Assembly (NCBI RefSeq): GCF_965656765.1
Contig: NZ_CBFHLV010000004.1
Location: 29,673-93,672, forward strand
Source of the DNA: Marivita sp965656765
GTDB lineage: Bacteria > Pseudomonadota > Alphaproteobacteria > Rhodobacterales > Rhodobacteraceae
Length of the DNA stretch: 64,000 bases
Reading direction: 5' to 3'
The notes beneath the pieces were generated by a model, which saw nothing but the letters and a program-made list of their open reading frames with translations, did no database searches and was not told the origin of the DNA. The position numbers and the translations under genes are program-made. This document shows positions 26,017 through 34,509 of this stretch, in pieces. How positions within the stretch are numbered: the stretch's first letter is position 1; the number at the start of each line of letters is the position of its first letter.

Positions 26017-26522
26017 GCGGTGGCCTCGTCGGTGATGTGGGTTTCGCTTGCCTGAAGACGGGCGACACGCAATTTCCACAGAAACTGGCCAGCGTTGACG
26101 ACGTAGGCAGCATAAGCTGCGAGAGCGAGCAACATCTCTTCGGTTGGGCTTAGGGCAGCCGTCCAAAGGGCCCAAACATAGGCAAGGTGCAGCGCAATCA
26201 CGAGGAAGGAAAAGACATCCTCCCAAAAGAATGCTGGCGCAAACAGGTACTGGCCGAACACGACTTTTTCCCAGATCGCACCAGTCACCATGATAGTCAG
26301 CAAGAAGACCGTCTTGATCAGGATCGACAAAGTGGCCGCGTCATAGCCCGCGCCAGTCAACAGATACCGGACGACAAGACCTAAAGAGATCAGAAACGCC
26401 AAGAACTGCAGCGGCGCGAGCACTCCTTGGATTGTTGTCCAAATACTGTTGTCCCGGCGTGCGCGCTGTTCCTCTGTATAGAGAAACACTGGTTTTCCAG
26501 CGGCGCGTTGCGTTCCTGCCAT
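26013..26522 (-). CDS. bchF: 3-vinyl bacteriochlorophyllide hydratase
   Basis: BchF hydrates the C3 vinyl group, the first step towards the acetyl group of bacteriochlorophyll a (completed by BchC). The 169-residue membrane protein has four hydrophobic helices and the family blocks RRDNSIWTTIQGVLAPLQFL and EKVVFGQYLFAPAFFWEDVFS. I chose the ATG at 26522 (MAGTQRAAG); an upstream Met at 26579 falls on a PpsR operator and is less likely. It heads the long minus-strand gene train. Confidence 0.93.
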   Translation of the reverse strand: MAGTQRAAGKPVFLYTEEQRARRDNSIWTTIQGVLAPLQFLAFLISLGLVVRYLLTGAGYDAATLSILIKTVFLLTIMVTGAIWEKVVFGQYLFAPAFFWEDVFSFLVIALHLAYVWALWTAALSPTEEMLLALAAYAAYVVNAGQFLWKLRVARLQASETHITDEATA

Positions 26523-26573
26523 GTCTTCGATTCCGTCCTTGTTCCCTAAAAAGTAGCTGCTGCTCAGGCCAAG

Positions 26574-26591
26574 TGTCAACTAAAACTTACA
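26574..26591. promoter_or_regulatory. PpsR/CrtJ operator 1 (bchF/aerR region)
   Basis: TGTCAACTAAAACTTACA is an exact TGT-N12-ACA palindrome, 52 bases upstream of the bchF ATG, well placed to repress bchF. Confidence 0.8.
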
Positions 26592-26718
26592 CTCTAGCGC
26601 CAAGGCCTGACAGATACCGGAAAAACGGTGCCGATTCTCAAAAACCTACAAAAAATAGCGATTTTTAGGTGATTTTTTTGGCTTTACGGCCTTGAAAGAA
26701 AAGCCTAACGGAGATCAG

Positions 26719-26736
26719 TGTCAATTATCTTTGACA
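26719..26736. promoter_or_regulatory. PpsR/CrtJ operator 2 (bchF/aerR region)
   Basis: TGTCAATTATCTTTGACA matches the consensus TGTc-N10-gACA fully. Its right half also forms a TTGACA (-35-like) hexamer at 26731-26736 on the plus strand, pointing to aerR. Confidence 0.85.
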
Positions 26737-26764
26737 TTATGGGTCAAGAATCAGAGACTAGAGA

Positions 26765-26782
26765 TGTCTGATATGCCTGACA
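26765..26782. promoter_or_regulatory. PpsR/CrtJ operator 3 (bchF/aerR region)
   Basis: TGTCTGATATGCCTGACA is a full TGTc-N10-gACA match, 46 bases after operator 2 and 35 bases before the aerR ATG, suggesting autoregulation of aerR-ppsR. Confidence 0.85.
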
Positions 26783-26816
26783 TGTGTCGCGCATTATCGG
26801 TTACGAGGGTTTGACA

Positions 26817-27602
26817 ATGGCAAACGACCATACCGACGATCGCGCGTCCTCCGATGAAAGTCGGCTGGATATTTCCGCTTTAGCGTCCACCGTGCTGTCT
26901 GTCTTGAGTGACAAAGGCGAAGAGGGCGCGCAGACAATTCGAAGCAGCGTTGTACAGAAACTGGTAGATGTCGCACTGCAACCGGGTGCGTTCAATTCAG
27001 AAGCGCTGCTTGATGATCTCAAGGACCGTCGCATTAGCGCAGACCAGATCGTAGACATCTACATCCCGCAGGCCGCCCGCGAAATGGGTCGGATGTGGTC
27101 TGAGGATGTGATTGGCTTTGCAAAGGTGACAATCGCAACGGCCCGCCTTCAAGGGCTTCTGACCATGCTGGCACCGCCTTGGGCCGCCAAGCCTTCCGAG
27201 GTTGCCAACGGGTTCAACGTTTTGTTGTTACTGCAGGGCAATGACAGCCACACTCTGGGGCCGCATGTTGCCACAGCACAGATGCGGCGCGCGGGTGCAT
27301 CTGTTAGAATTTTGTTTGGTGCGCGCGACGATACCGTTGTGAGGACGCTGTCAGAAGAAAGCTACGATATGGTGCTGTTTTCCGGTTCTCGCCCGGACGC
27401 GCTTGCATCAATCGCAAAGTTGGTTAAACGCATTAGAACCGGGGTCTTGGCGCCCCCGCCGCTGGTTCTGGGAGGTATTGTTCTGAACCTCGCGGACGGT
27501 GTCAAAGAGAAGACTGATGTCGATCTGGTGACAAACGATGTGAAGGTTGCACTTAAACTGTGCGAAAAGAACAAATCCAGAAGCAGGTCTTTGACGCGGT
27601 AA
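26817..27602 (+). CDS. aerR: B12-binding antirepressor AerR (PpaA)
   Basis: AerR (PpaA) binds cobalamin and, in light, counteracts PpsR/CrtJ. The 261-residue protein has an N-terminal variable region, a helical domain with MGRMWSEDVIGFAKVT (tryptophan that stacks on the corrin, W94), and a C-terminal cobalamin-binding domain with LLLQGNDSHTLGPHV. Its His145 lies in the NDSHTLG motif and matches the cobalt-ligand histidine reported for R. capsulatus AerR. I chose the ATG at 26817 with GAGG upstream; a GTG at 26784 would add 11 residues. The stop overlaps the ppsR ATG (TAATG). Confidence 0.9.
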   Translation: MANDHTDDRASSDESRLDISALASTVLSVLSDKGEEGAQTIRSSVVQKLVDVALQPGAFNSEALLDDLKDRRISADQIVDIYIPQAAREMGRMWSEDVIGFAKVTIATARLQGLLTMLAPPWAAKPSEVANGFNVLLLLQGNDSHTLGPHVATAQMRRAGASVRILFGARDDTVVRTLSEESYDMVLFSGSRPDALASIAKLVKRIRTGVLAPPPLVLGGIVLNLADGVKEKTDVDLVTNDVKVALKLCEKNKSRSRSLTR

Positions 27603-29023
27603 TGAATACGAGTGGGTCCAGTTTCTGGAGCAGCGGCTCCGTGCCACTTATCGACGCCGAAGTTCTGTCGAGCATCATTACAGTTGCGTCCGATATTGCG
27701 CTGGTTGTGTCTGGCGGTGGCAAAGTCCTGTCCGTTTTGATCAATCCTAACGAGACTTCATTTGGCAAGTTGAACCATTGGGAGGGCCGCCCTCTCATGG
27801 AGTTCCTGACACGTGAAAGCTGCCCCAAGATTGAAGCCGTCATGGAAGCGATGGAAAAAGGCGAAACGCCATCGCGATCCGTTGAGCTTAACCATTCGGA
27901 CAACGCTGTTTGGGAATTCCCGGTCAGATATAGTTTCCACCCATTCGGGTCGGATGGATCATTTTTGATGCTTGGCCGCGACTTGCGGCCTATTGCTGAA
28001 ACTCAGCAACAGCTTGTCCAGGCGCAGATGTCCCTTGAACAGGGCTATGAAGCACGCCGTGAATTCGATGCCCGCTATCGCCTTCTGTTGCGGACAGTGC
28101 GGGACAGCATCGTGTTTGTTTCGGTCAATGACGGGAAAATCAAAGACCTGAACGATCCCGCCGCCGCGCTGTTGCAGTCATCGCGGGAAGATCTGATTGG
28201 TTCTTCCTTTGCGCAGGAATTTCGGGACAAACGGCCCGAAGAATTCACCGAAGCGCTGATCAATGCGTCAATTTCCGAAAGCAACTCTGGCCTAGAGGTA
28301 CAGTCGCGCCGCGGACGTCAGCGCGTGTTGGTCACACCACAAGTTTTCCGTGCTGCGGGTGAACGGATCCTGATCTGCCGCCTGACCACTGCCGATGAAG
28401 CTGTTGCGCGGTTTGATAATCTGTCGAACAACCTCGCGTCCGTTTTTGAAAAAGGTTCCGACGCCATCATCTTTACCACGGCTACTGGTGTTATTGAGGC
28501 GTGCAACGACGCATTCCTCGATCTGGTGGACGCTGCCCATACCGCCGATGTTCGTGGTCGGAGCTTTTCTGACTTCCTCGGTCGCGGTCAAATCGACATG
28601 AGTGTTCTGGTCGAAAACGCACGTCGCACCGGACAGATGCGGATGTATTCCACCAAGCTTTTGAACGATTTTGGTGCAAAGACTCCCGTTGAAATGTCTG
28701 TCACTTATTTCGAAGATCGCAGTGAACCAACACTTGGTTTTGTCATCCGGGACATCAGCCGAGTCGATGCGATGCGCAAAGCGCCGCTTCAGACCAGTGA
28801 GGAATCAAGCCGCAACGTGATGGAGCTGGTAGGTTCTGCCACTTTGAAAGAAATCGTGTCAGAAACTACCGATGTCGTTGAAAAGATGTGCATCGAAACG
28901 GCCGTCAGCTTGACCCGGAACAATCGGGTCGCAGCAGCCGAGATGTTGGGGCTATCCCGTCAAAGCCTTTATGTGAAGCTGCGTAAGTATGGGCTTCTTA
29001 ACAAGGATGGTGACGGCGACTAA
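27602..29023 (+). CDS. ppsR: Transcriptional regulator PpsR/CrtJ
   Basis: PpsR represses bch, crt and related operons under aerobic or bright conditions by binding TGT-N12-ACA palindromes. The 473-residue protein has an N-terminal domain (about 15-130), a Q-linker helix (about 132-155), two PAS domains (about 160-265 and 275-385) and a C-terminal Fis-type helix-turn-helix (RVAAAEMLGLSRQSLYVKL, 442-460). Cysteines 259 and 430 stand where the redox-active pair of Rhodobacter PpsR/CrtJ occurs; C74 and C301 are extra. It is translationally coupled to aerR. Confidence 0.95.
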   Translation: MNTSGSSFWSSGSVPLIDAEVLSSIITVASDIALVVSGGGKVLSVLINPNETSFGKLNHWEGRPLMEFLTRESCPKIEAVMEAMEKGETPSRSVELNHSDNAVWEFPVRYSFHPFGSDGSFLMLGRDLRPIAETQQQLVQAQMSLEQGYEARREFDARYRLLLRTVRDSIVFVSVNDGKIKDLNDPAAALLQSSREDLIGSSFAQEFRDKRPEEFTEALINASISESNSGLEVQSRRGRQRVLVTPQVFRAAGERILICRLTTADEAVARFDNLSNNLASVFEKGSDAIIFTTATGVIEACNDAFLDLVDAAHTADVRGRSFSDFLGRGQIDMSVLVENARRTGQMRMYSTKLLNDFGAKTPVEMSVTYFEDRSEPTLGFVIRDISRVDAMRKAPLQTSEESSRNVMELVGSATLKEIVSETTDVVEKMCIETAVSLTRNNRVAAAEMLGLSRQSLYVKLRKYGLLNKDGDGD

Positions 29024-29086
29024 AGCCGCTCTGACACCCTTTTTATGACAATTTGTCCTGTCTGTTTTGCTTGATGTGAATCGATT

Positions 29087-29104
29087 TGTCGTGTCTAGTT
29101 GACA
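29087..29104. promoter_or_regulatory. PpsR/CrtJ operator 4 (before bchG)
   Basis: TGTCGTGTCTAGTTGACA is a full TGTc-N10-gACA palindrome that ends one base before the bchG ATG, so occupancy would block transcription start or elongation at the gene front. Confidence 0.8.
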
Positions 29105-29105
29105 C

Positions 29106-30011
29106 ATGACTGTCAGCGTAAGTTTACACCAAGATCGCTATCCGGCCCCTTCGGCCATGTTAGAGCTGATCAAACCCGTCACGTGGTTCCCGCCAATGTG
29201 GGCCTATGCGTGCGGTGCTATCGCCTCGGGTGTGGCGATTACTGAACATCTGGGACTTCTGATCGTCGGGGTGATCCTCGCTGGTCCAGTTGTCTGTGGC
29301 ATGAGCCAGGCTGCCAATGATTGGTGTGATCGGCATGTCGATGCAATCAACGAACCCAATCGCCCGATCCCATCTGGCCGAATTCCAGGTCGGTGGGGTC
29401 TTTGGATCGCCCTCGCTATGTCGGTACTATCGCTTGCGCTGGGTGCTCTTTTGGGAACATGGGGCTTTATTGCCACCGTAGTTGGCGTGATCGCGGCTTG
29501 GGCCTATTCGGTTGAACCAGTTCGTCTCAAGAAATCCGGCTGGTTTGGTCCGGGCTTGGTTGGCCTGTCCTATGAATCTCTGCCTTGGTTCACTGGCGCT
29601 GCCGTTCTCAGCCAAACGCTCCCCTCTGGGCCGATCATCCTGATCGCGCTTTTGTATGGGATTGGTGCACATGGCATCATGACCTTGAATGATTTCAAAG
29701 CGCTAGAGGGTGACGCCCAAATGGGAGTGAATTCCCTTCCGGTGACGCTTGGCCCCGAAAAGGCGGCCAAGGTCGCATGTATCGTTATGATTGTTCCGCA
29801 AATCTTTGTGATCCTTGCGCTTGCGAAATGGGAACAGTCCACACATGCCGCCATCGTCCTAATGCTGCTGCTTGGCCAGCTTTGGGCGATGTCTGTCATG
29901 CTCAAAGATCCGAAAGCCAAAGCGCCTTGGTACAATGCGACCGGCGTTCTCATGTACGTATCGGGCATGATGGTGTCGGCGTTTGCGCTTCGCGCCGTAG
30001 GAGTGTTCTGA
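29106..30011 (+). CDS. bchG: Bacteriochlorophyll synthase (geranylgeranyl transferase)
   Basis: BchG esterifies bacteriochlorophyllide a with geranylgeranyl diphosphate. The 301-residue UbiA-type membrane prenyltransferase shows the Mg-binding NDWCDRHVDAINEPNRPIPS motif (about residue 75-94) and a second LNDFKALEGD motif (about 196-205), with eight to nine hydrophobic helices. The start MTVSVSLHQD matches homologues such as R. capsulatus BchG. The stop overlaps the next ATG (TGATG). Confidence 0.96.
   Translation: MTVSVSLHQDRYPAPSAMLELIKPVTWFPPMWAYACGAIASGVAITEHLGLLIVGVILAGPVVCGMSQAANDWCDRHVDAINEPNRPIPSGRIPGRWGLWIALAMSVLSLALGALLGTWGFIATVVGVIAAWAYSVEPVRLKKSGWFGPGLVGLSYESLPWFTGAAVLSQTLPSGPIILIALLYGIGAHGIMTLNDFKALEGDAQMGVNSLPVTLGPEKAAKVACIVMIVPQIFVILALAKWEQSTHAAIVLMLLLGQLWAMSVMLKDPKAKAPWYNATGVLMYVSGMMVSAFALRAVGVF
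29111..29128. promoter_or_regulatory. PpsR/CrtJ operator 5 (inside bchG codons 2-8)
   Basis: TGTCAGCGTAAGTTTACA fits TGT-N12-ACA and lies inside the bchG coding start, 24 bases from operator 4, which is two helical turns plus a little and suits cooperative binding. Confidence 0.7.
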
Positions 30012-31291
30012 TGACCTTGGGTTGGCTGGCTATTGTCCGTTTGGGTCTGGTTCAGATGGCCCTTGGGGCCATTGTTGTTCTGACAACATCGACCCTAAAC
30101 CGTCTCATGGTCGTTGAACTGGCGCTTCCCGCCGTTCTGCCTGGCATGCTTGTCGGGTTACACTATGGTATCCAAATCACCCGTCCCAACTGGGGATTCC
30201 TGTCAGACAAAGGCGGCAATCGCACCCGATGGATCCTGCGGGGCATGGTCATCCTTGCGGCTGGCGGAGTTCTGGCTGCAATGGGTGTGGTCAAGATGGA
30301 GGCCAGCTATTCGCTGGGTCTGGCGATGTCGGTTCTCGCCTATGCTCTGATCGGCCTTGGGGCCGGTGCTGCCGGAACGTCCGTCCTCGCACTTCTCGCA
30401 ACCGCAACCGCACCGCACCGCCGCGCAGCTGCTGCCACGATCACTTGGCTCATGATGATCTTTGGCATCGCGATGACCGCTGGTGTGGTCGGGCAACTGC
30501 TTGACCCGTACACACCCGCTGTCCTGATCCGTGTTGTGTCCGGCGTCGCTTTGGCCGCGCTTGCGATCACGGTTCTGGCTACGTGGCGCATCGAGCGTGG
30601 CGTCGAAGCCGCGTCCGAGCCTGACCCCGTTCCCTTCCGTGAAGGGCTGGCCGAAGTTTGGGCCGAACCGAAGGCACGGCTGTTTACCATCTTCGTCTTC
30701 CTGTCGATGACCGCGTATTTCATGCAAGAATTGATCTTGGAACCCTATGCGGGTCTCGTCTTTGGCTTCACCCCCGGCGAAAGCACAACATTGTCCGGCA
30801 TTCAGAATGGCGGAGTGTTCCTTGGAATGCTCACCGTTGGGATCGCGGCGACTGCGCTACGGTTCGGATGCCTGCGTAATTGGGTCATTGGCGGTTGCCT
30901 TGGATCCGCGGCCAGCCTGTGTGTCATCGCCATTCTTGGCGGCTATGCCCGACAAGAAACCCTGTTACCCGCCGTTTTTGCGCTTGGCTTTTTCAACGGC
31001 GCATTTGCTGTTGCCGCCATCGGTTCAATGATGGCGCTTGCCGGCGAAGGCCGGGAAAAACGCGAAGGCACGCGCATGGGCCTTTGGGGTGCTGCGCAGG
31101 CGATTGCTGCAGGTTTCGGCGGGCTGACTGGTGCCGCCGCCGCAGACGTGATGCGGACCCTGACCACCGACGCACCGGCCTTTGGGGCCGTCTTTGTCTT
31201 TGAAGCCGGGTTGTTCCTGTGCGCTGCCTTTATGGCCTTGCGCATTATGGAAGGCAGCCCCGCACAAGCCGAACTGATCGCAGGAGAGTGA
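30011..31291 (+). CDS. PucC-family MFS protein, BCH2/ORF428 type
   Basis: A 426-residue membrane protein with about twelve hydrophobic helices, of the BCH2/PucC/LhaA family. Its location between bchG and bchP is that of ORF428 in R. capsulatus, proposed to move bacteriochlorophyll or its precursors or aid assembly. Motifs: STLNRLMVVELALPAVLPG, LSDKGGNRTRWILRGM and MQELILEPYAGLVFGF. The start ATG at 30011 overlaps bchG's stop. It resembles LhaA at 16517-17956 but differs clearly. Confidence 0.88.
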   Translation: MTLGWLAIVRLGLVQMALGAIVVLTTSTLNRLMVVELALPAVLPGMLVGLHYGIQITRPNWGFLSDKGGNRTRWILRGMVILAAGGVLAAMGVVKMEASYSLGLAMSVLAYALIGLGAGAAGTSVLALLATATAPHRRAAAATITWLMMIFGIAMTAGVVGQLLDPYTPAVLIRVVSGVALAALAITVLATWRIERGVEAASEPDPVPFREGLAEVWAEPKARLFTIFVFLSMTAYFMQELILEPYAGLVFGFTPGESTTLSGIQNGGVFLGMLTVGIAATALRFGCLRNWVIGGCLGSAASLCVIAILGGYARQETLLPAVFALGFFNGAFAVAAIGSMMALAGEGREKREGTRMGLWGAAQAIAAGFGGLTGAAAADVMRTLTTDAPAFGAVFVFEAGLFLCAAFMALRIMEGSPAQAELIAGE

Positions 31292-31293
31292 CC

Positions 31294-32478
31294 ATGTACG
31301 ATGTTGTTGTTGTGGGCGGTGGCCCATCCGGTGCAACCGCCGCCGAAGACCTTGCCCGCTCTGGGCATAGCGTTGCGCTTTTGGATCGCGAGGGCAGGAT
31401 CAAACCCTGCGGCGGAGCTATTCCTCCCCGGCTGATGCAGGACTTCGATATTGGTGAGGAGCAGCTTGTTGCCAAGGTCAACACTGCGCGGATGATTTCG
31501 CCTACGGGCCGCCATGTCGATATCCCGATCGAAAACGGCTTTGTCGGGATGGTTGATCGCAAATACTTCGACCCCTTCCTGCGCGCCCGCGCCGAAGCCG
31601 CCGGAGCCGAACGGTTCACCGGCACATTCGTACGGATCGAACGAGACAAGAAGGCCAAGAAGCGTTGGGTTGTTTATCGCGACAAAGAGTCCGGCGAAGA
31701 ACGCAAACTTGAGACACGGCTGATCATTGGCGCTGATGGCGCAAATTCGCGCGTGGCCCGGGACGAAATTCCCGGTGGGGACAAAGTACCGTTGGTCTTT
31801 GCCTACCACGAAATCATTGCCGCGCCGGAAAAGAACGATGTCTATGATCCAATGCGCTGTGACGTGATCTATGATGGTGCAATCAGCCCAGATTTCTATG
31901 GCTGGGTGTTTCCACATGGAGGAACAACCTCTGTCGGAATGGGTACCTACATCCAAAGCGTTAACCTCAAGGAGGCGACTGCTGCTCTGCGTCAAGCTTC
32001 GGGTCTTGCCGATTGCGAAACCTTGCGCAAAGAAGGCGCACCAATTCCACTGAAGCCCTTGCGGTTCTGGGACAATGCCCGCGATGTTGTGTTGGCCGGT
32101 GATGCGGCTGGTGTTGTTGCGCCATCCAGCGGCGAAGGCATCTACTACGCGATGATTTGCGGGCGGCATGCTGCAACGGCATGCGCCGCAACGCTCAAGT
32201 CTGGACGCATTACAGACCTCGCGCTGGCGCGCAAACTGTTCATGAAGGAACACAAGACCGTCTTCCGCGTGCTGGGCCAGATGCAGGACGCCTATTATAA
32301 AAGTGATGCGCGCCGCGAACGGTTCGTTTCCCTATGTCATGATGTGGATGTTCAAAAGCTGACCTTTGAAGCGTATATGAACAAAAAGCTCGTCAAAGCA
32401 CGGCCCATGGCGCACCTGAAGATCGGTTTCAAAAACGCACGTCATTTGTTGGGTCTTGTGCGGGAGACACATGTATGA
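31294..32478 (+). CDS. bchP: Geranylgeranyl reductase
   Basis: BchP reduces the geranylgeranyl tail of bacteriochlorophyll to phytyl using NADPH. The 394-residue flavoprotein shows the dinucleotide site VVVGGGPSGATAAEDLARSG near the N-terminus, GADGANSRVAR and the GDAAGVVAPSSGEGIYYAM motif. I chose the ATG at 31294 with AGGAG upstream; frames further upstream overlap the previous gene. It overlaps idi as ATGA. Confidence 0.96.
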   Translation: MYDVVVVGGGPSGATAAEDLARSGHSVALLDREGRIKPCGGAIPPRLMQDFDIGEEQLVAKVNTARMISPTGRHVDIPIENGFVGMVDRKYFDPFLRARAEAAGAERFTGTFVRIERDKKAKKRWVVYRDKESGEERKLETRLIIGADGANSRVARDEIPGGDKVPLVFAYHEIIAAPEKNDVYDPMRCDVIYDGAISPDFYGWVFPHGGTTSVGMGTYIQSVNLKEATAALRQASGLADCETLRKEGAPIPLKPLRFWDNARDVVLAGDAAGVVAPSSGEGIYYAMICGRHAATACAATLKSGRITDLALARKLFMKEHKTVFRVLGQMQDAYYKSDARRERFVSLCHDVDVQKLTFEAYMNKKLVKARPMAHLKIGFKNARHLLGLVRETHV

Positions 32479-33023
32479 CCCAGACGCTCATCCCTGCTTG
32501 GCGTGGTGAAACGCTTGAACCCGTTGAAAAGCTTGATGCACATATCCGTGGCCTCAAGCACAAGGCAATTTCGGTTTTCGTATTGCGCGGGGATGAGATT
32601 CTGATCCAACGTCGTGCTATGGGCAAATACCATACCCCCGGTCTTTGGGCGAACACGTGCTGTACTCATCCAAACTGGGAAGAAAGCAGTCTGGATTGCG
32701 CAAATCGGCGTTTGAAAGAAGAGCTCGGGATTAGTGGCCTGACACTCGATTATCGGGATCGCGTTGAATACCGGGCCGATGTTGGCGGCGGACTCATCGA
32801 GCACGAAGTGGTCGATATCTTTGTTGCCGAAGTCGACAGAGCCCCAAAGTTGGATTTGAATCCCGACGAAGTCATGGCGACTCGATGGGTGCGGTATGGC
32901 GATTTAATGCAGGAAGTGGTTAACGAACCAAGCCGCTTTACCCCCTGGTTGCGCATTTACCTTGACACATACGCGCCACAGATCTTCGGAGAACTGGCAG
33001 TTTCCTGCGTAAACCCAGCTTAA
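32475..33023 (+). CDS. idi: Isopentenyl-diphosphate delta-isomerase (type 1)
   Basis: Idi interconverts isopentenyl and dimethylallyl diphosphate, needed for geranylgeranyl diphosphate that feeds both BchG and the carotenoid path. The 182-residue Nudix protein has the active-site cysteine in WANTCCTHP and the Nudix box around NRRLKEELGISGL. It is last of the bchG-BCH2-bchP-idi operon, overlapping bchP by 4 bases. The enzyme is not essential where the MEP pathway makes both isomers. Confidence 0.94.
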   Translation: MTQTLIPAWRGETLEPVEKLDAHIRGLKHKAISVFVLRGDEILIQRRAMGKYHTPGLWANTCCTHPNWEESSLDCANRRLKEELGISGLTLDYRDRVEYRADVGGGLIEHEVVDIFVAEVDRAPKLDLNPDEVMATRWVRYGDLMQEVVNEPSRFTPWLRIYLDTYAPQIFGELAVSCVNPA

Positions 33024-33065
33024 AATAGCCAATTTTAAACACATTCGCTCCTGTTTCTTGCCCTA

Positions 33066-33080
33066 GTCTGTCCTTAGACA
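33066..33080. promoter_or_regulatory. Short palindrome before the CAP-domain gene
   Basis: GTCTGTCCTTAGACA contains TGTC-N4-GACA (33069-33080) overlapping GTCT-N6-AGAC. The half-sites resemble PpsR half-sites but the spacing (N6 between TGT and ACA) is not that of a standard operator. It is 32 bases before the gene. Confidence 0.3.
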
Positions 33081-33111
33081 TTCATTTGGGGCTCGAACTG
33101 GGGAGTTTGAG

Positions 33112-34509
33112 ATGTCTGCTGCCACCGCCAGTGATCTGGAACGGTACATGTTAGATCTCGTGAACGAGGAGCGCACAAGCCGTGGCTTGAGTGAACTCGT
33201 GCTCGATAAGGTATTGAACGCGTCTGCCGATGCGCATTCCGAATGGATGCTGGACAATAATGTCTTCAGCCATACCGGGATCGATGGGTCAACGCCGACC
33301 GAACGCATGACCGCCGAAGGGTTTGATTTTTCAGGGTCTTGGCGTACCGCCGAGAACATCGCCGCTCAGAGCGAGCGAGGTGATGAAGGTCTGTTTGACG
33401 ATGTGTATGACCTGCACATCGCGTTGATGAACAGCCCGGGCCACCGCGAGAACATTCTTATGCCCGAACTCGAAGTGGTCGGCATAGGCATCCAAACCGG
33501 AAGCTATAGCTACGATACCGGAACCTATTACTCTGTTATGGTCACCCAGAACTTTGCGATGACTGGCGGGGAAACCACGCCCGATGTGGTCGGCCAACAA
33601 AGCCGGGCCCCCGACACGTCAGTGAACGAACCAGATTCGACAGGTGTTTTGGTTGGAACCGCGACTGCAGAAAACCTCGTTGGCACAGATCAGAACGACC
33701 GGATCAAAGGGTCAGGCGGAAATGATATTCTGTCAGGTGGCGATGGCATCGACACCGCCGTCTATATGAACGATATATCAAACTATGGTCTTACGATCAG
33801 TGATGGGTCGATAGTCATCGAAGACCGTAGCGGCGGTGACGGAACGGATACGCTCAACAGCATCGAGAACCTTGAATTCAATGGCACTGTTTTTGAACTC
33901 AGCCGGTTCACCAATGTCAGCACTCTGACCGAGGCCGATATGCTGGCCTTCAGCGAGCTTTATGTCGCGTACTTTAACCGAGCACCTGACGCCACAGGTC
34001 TTTTGTTCTGGGGCTCAGCCTTGGCCGATGGCATGTCGATGAATGAGATTGCCCGCCAATTCTTTGACCAGCCGGAAACCCAAGCGCTTTATGGTGGGTC
34101 AAGCAGCACAGGCGACTTCGTTACTGCCGTCTATTCAAACATCCTTGGCCGAAACCCCGATACGGACGGCTTTGACTATTGGACCCGCGTTCTGGACAAC
34201 GGTGCCGTGGATCGTGCCGAATTTATCCTTGCAATGATTGACGGTGCCAAAGCGGCAACAGGAAGCGCAGCCGACGCGCAGTATCTCGAAACCAAGGCTG
34301 AGATCGGCGCGTACTACGCGGTCGTTAATGGGTTGAACAATGTCCAAGTTGCCAATACGTCAATGCAGGCCTTTGACGGAACCATCGCATCTGTCGTCGA
34401 GGCCAAAGACCTGATCGACGATCACGCCTCATTGGTAGATACCGATCAAGGATCGGAATTCACGATCAGCGTAACGGGTCTTGTCGACGACGCTTTGGAT
34501 TGGATCTAA
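33112..34509 (+). CDS. Secreted CAP-domain protein with RTX-like repeat and DUF4214 region
   Basis: A 465-residue modular protein with no pigment link. Residues 10-150 form a CAP/SCP-like domain with His54 (FSHTG) and His111 (SPGHRENIL) in typical positions. Residues 183-218 contain an RTX-like calcium-binding nonapeptide pair (GSGGNDILSGGDG). Residues about 275-400 carry two DUF4214-like units (AYFNRAPDATGLLFW and ILGRNPDTDGFDYW). There is no N-terminal signal peptide and the C-terminus is hydrophobic-acidic, which fits type I secretion. The gene lies between idi and dxs, inside the photosynthesis cluster. ATG at 33112 follows GGGGAG. Confidence 0.85.
   Translation: MSAATASDLERYMLDLVNEERTSRGLSELVLDKVLNASADAHSEWMLDNNVFSHTGIDGSTPTERMTAEGFDFSGSWRTAENIAAQSERGDEGLFDDVYDLHIALMNSPGHRENILMPELEVVGIGIQTGSYSYDTGTYYSVMVTQNFAMTGGETTPDVVGQQSRAPDTSVNEPDSTGVLVGTATAENLVGTDQNDRIKGSGGNDILSGGDGIDTAVYMNDISNYGLTISDGSIVIEDRSGGDGTDTLNSIENLEFNGTVFELSRFTNVSTLTEADMLAFSELYVAYFNRAPDATGLLFWGSALADGMSMNEIARQFFDQPETQALYGGSSSTGDFVTAVYSNILGRNPDTDGFDYWTRVLDNGAVDRAEFILAMIDGAKAATGSAADAQYLETKAEIGAYYAVVNGLNNVQVANTSMQAFDGTIASVVEAKDLIDDHASLVDTDQGSEFTISVTGLVDDALDWI

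Noticed and set aside
29777..30010. Long N-terminal extension of the BCH2-type gene into bchG
   Set aside because: Upstream codons lie over bchG in another frame and the ATG at 30011 overlaps the bchG stop as expected.
30943..32253. 436-codon ORF on the minus strand opposite the BCH2-type gene and bchP
   Set aside because: Antisense mirror of two well supported genes in GC-biased DNA; no domain recognised.
33069..33080. TGTC-N4-GACA as a PpsR operator before the CAP gene
   Set aside because: Spacing between TGT and ACA is six, not twelve; listed only as a palindrome.
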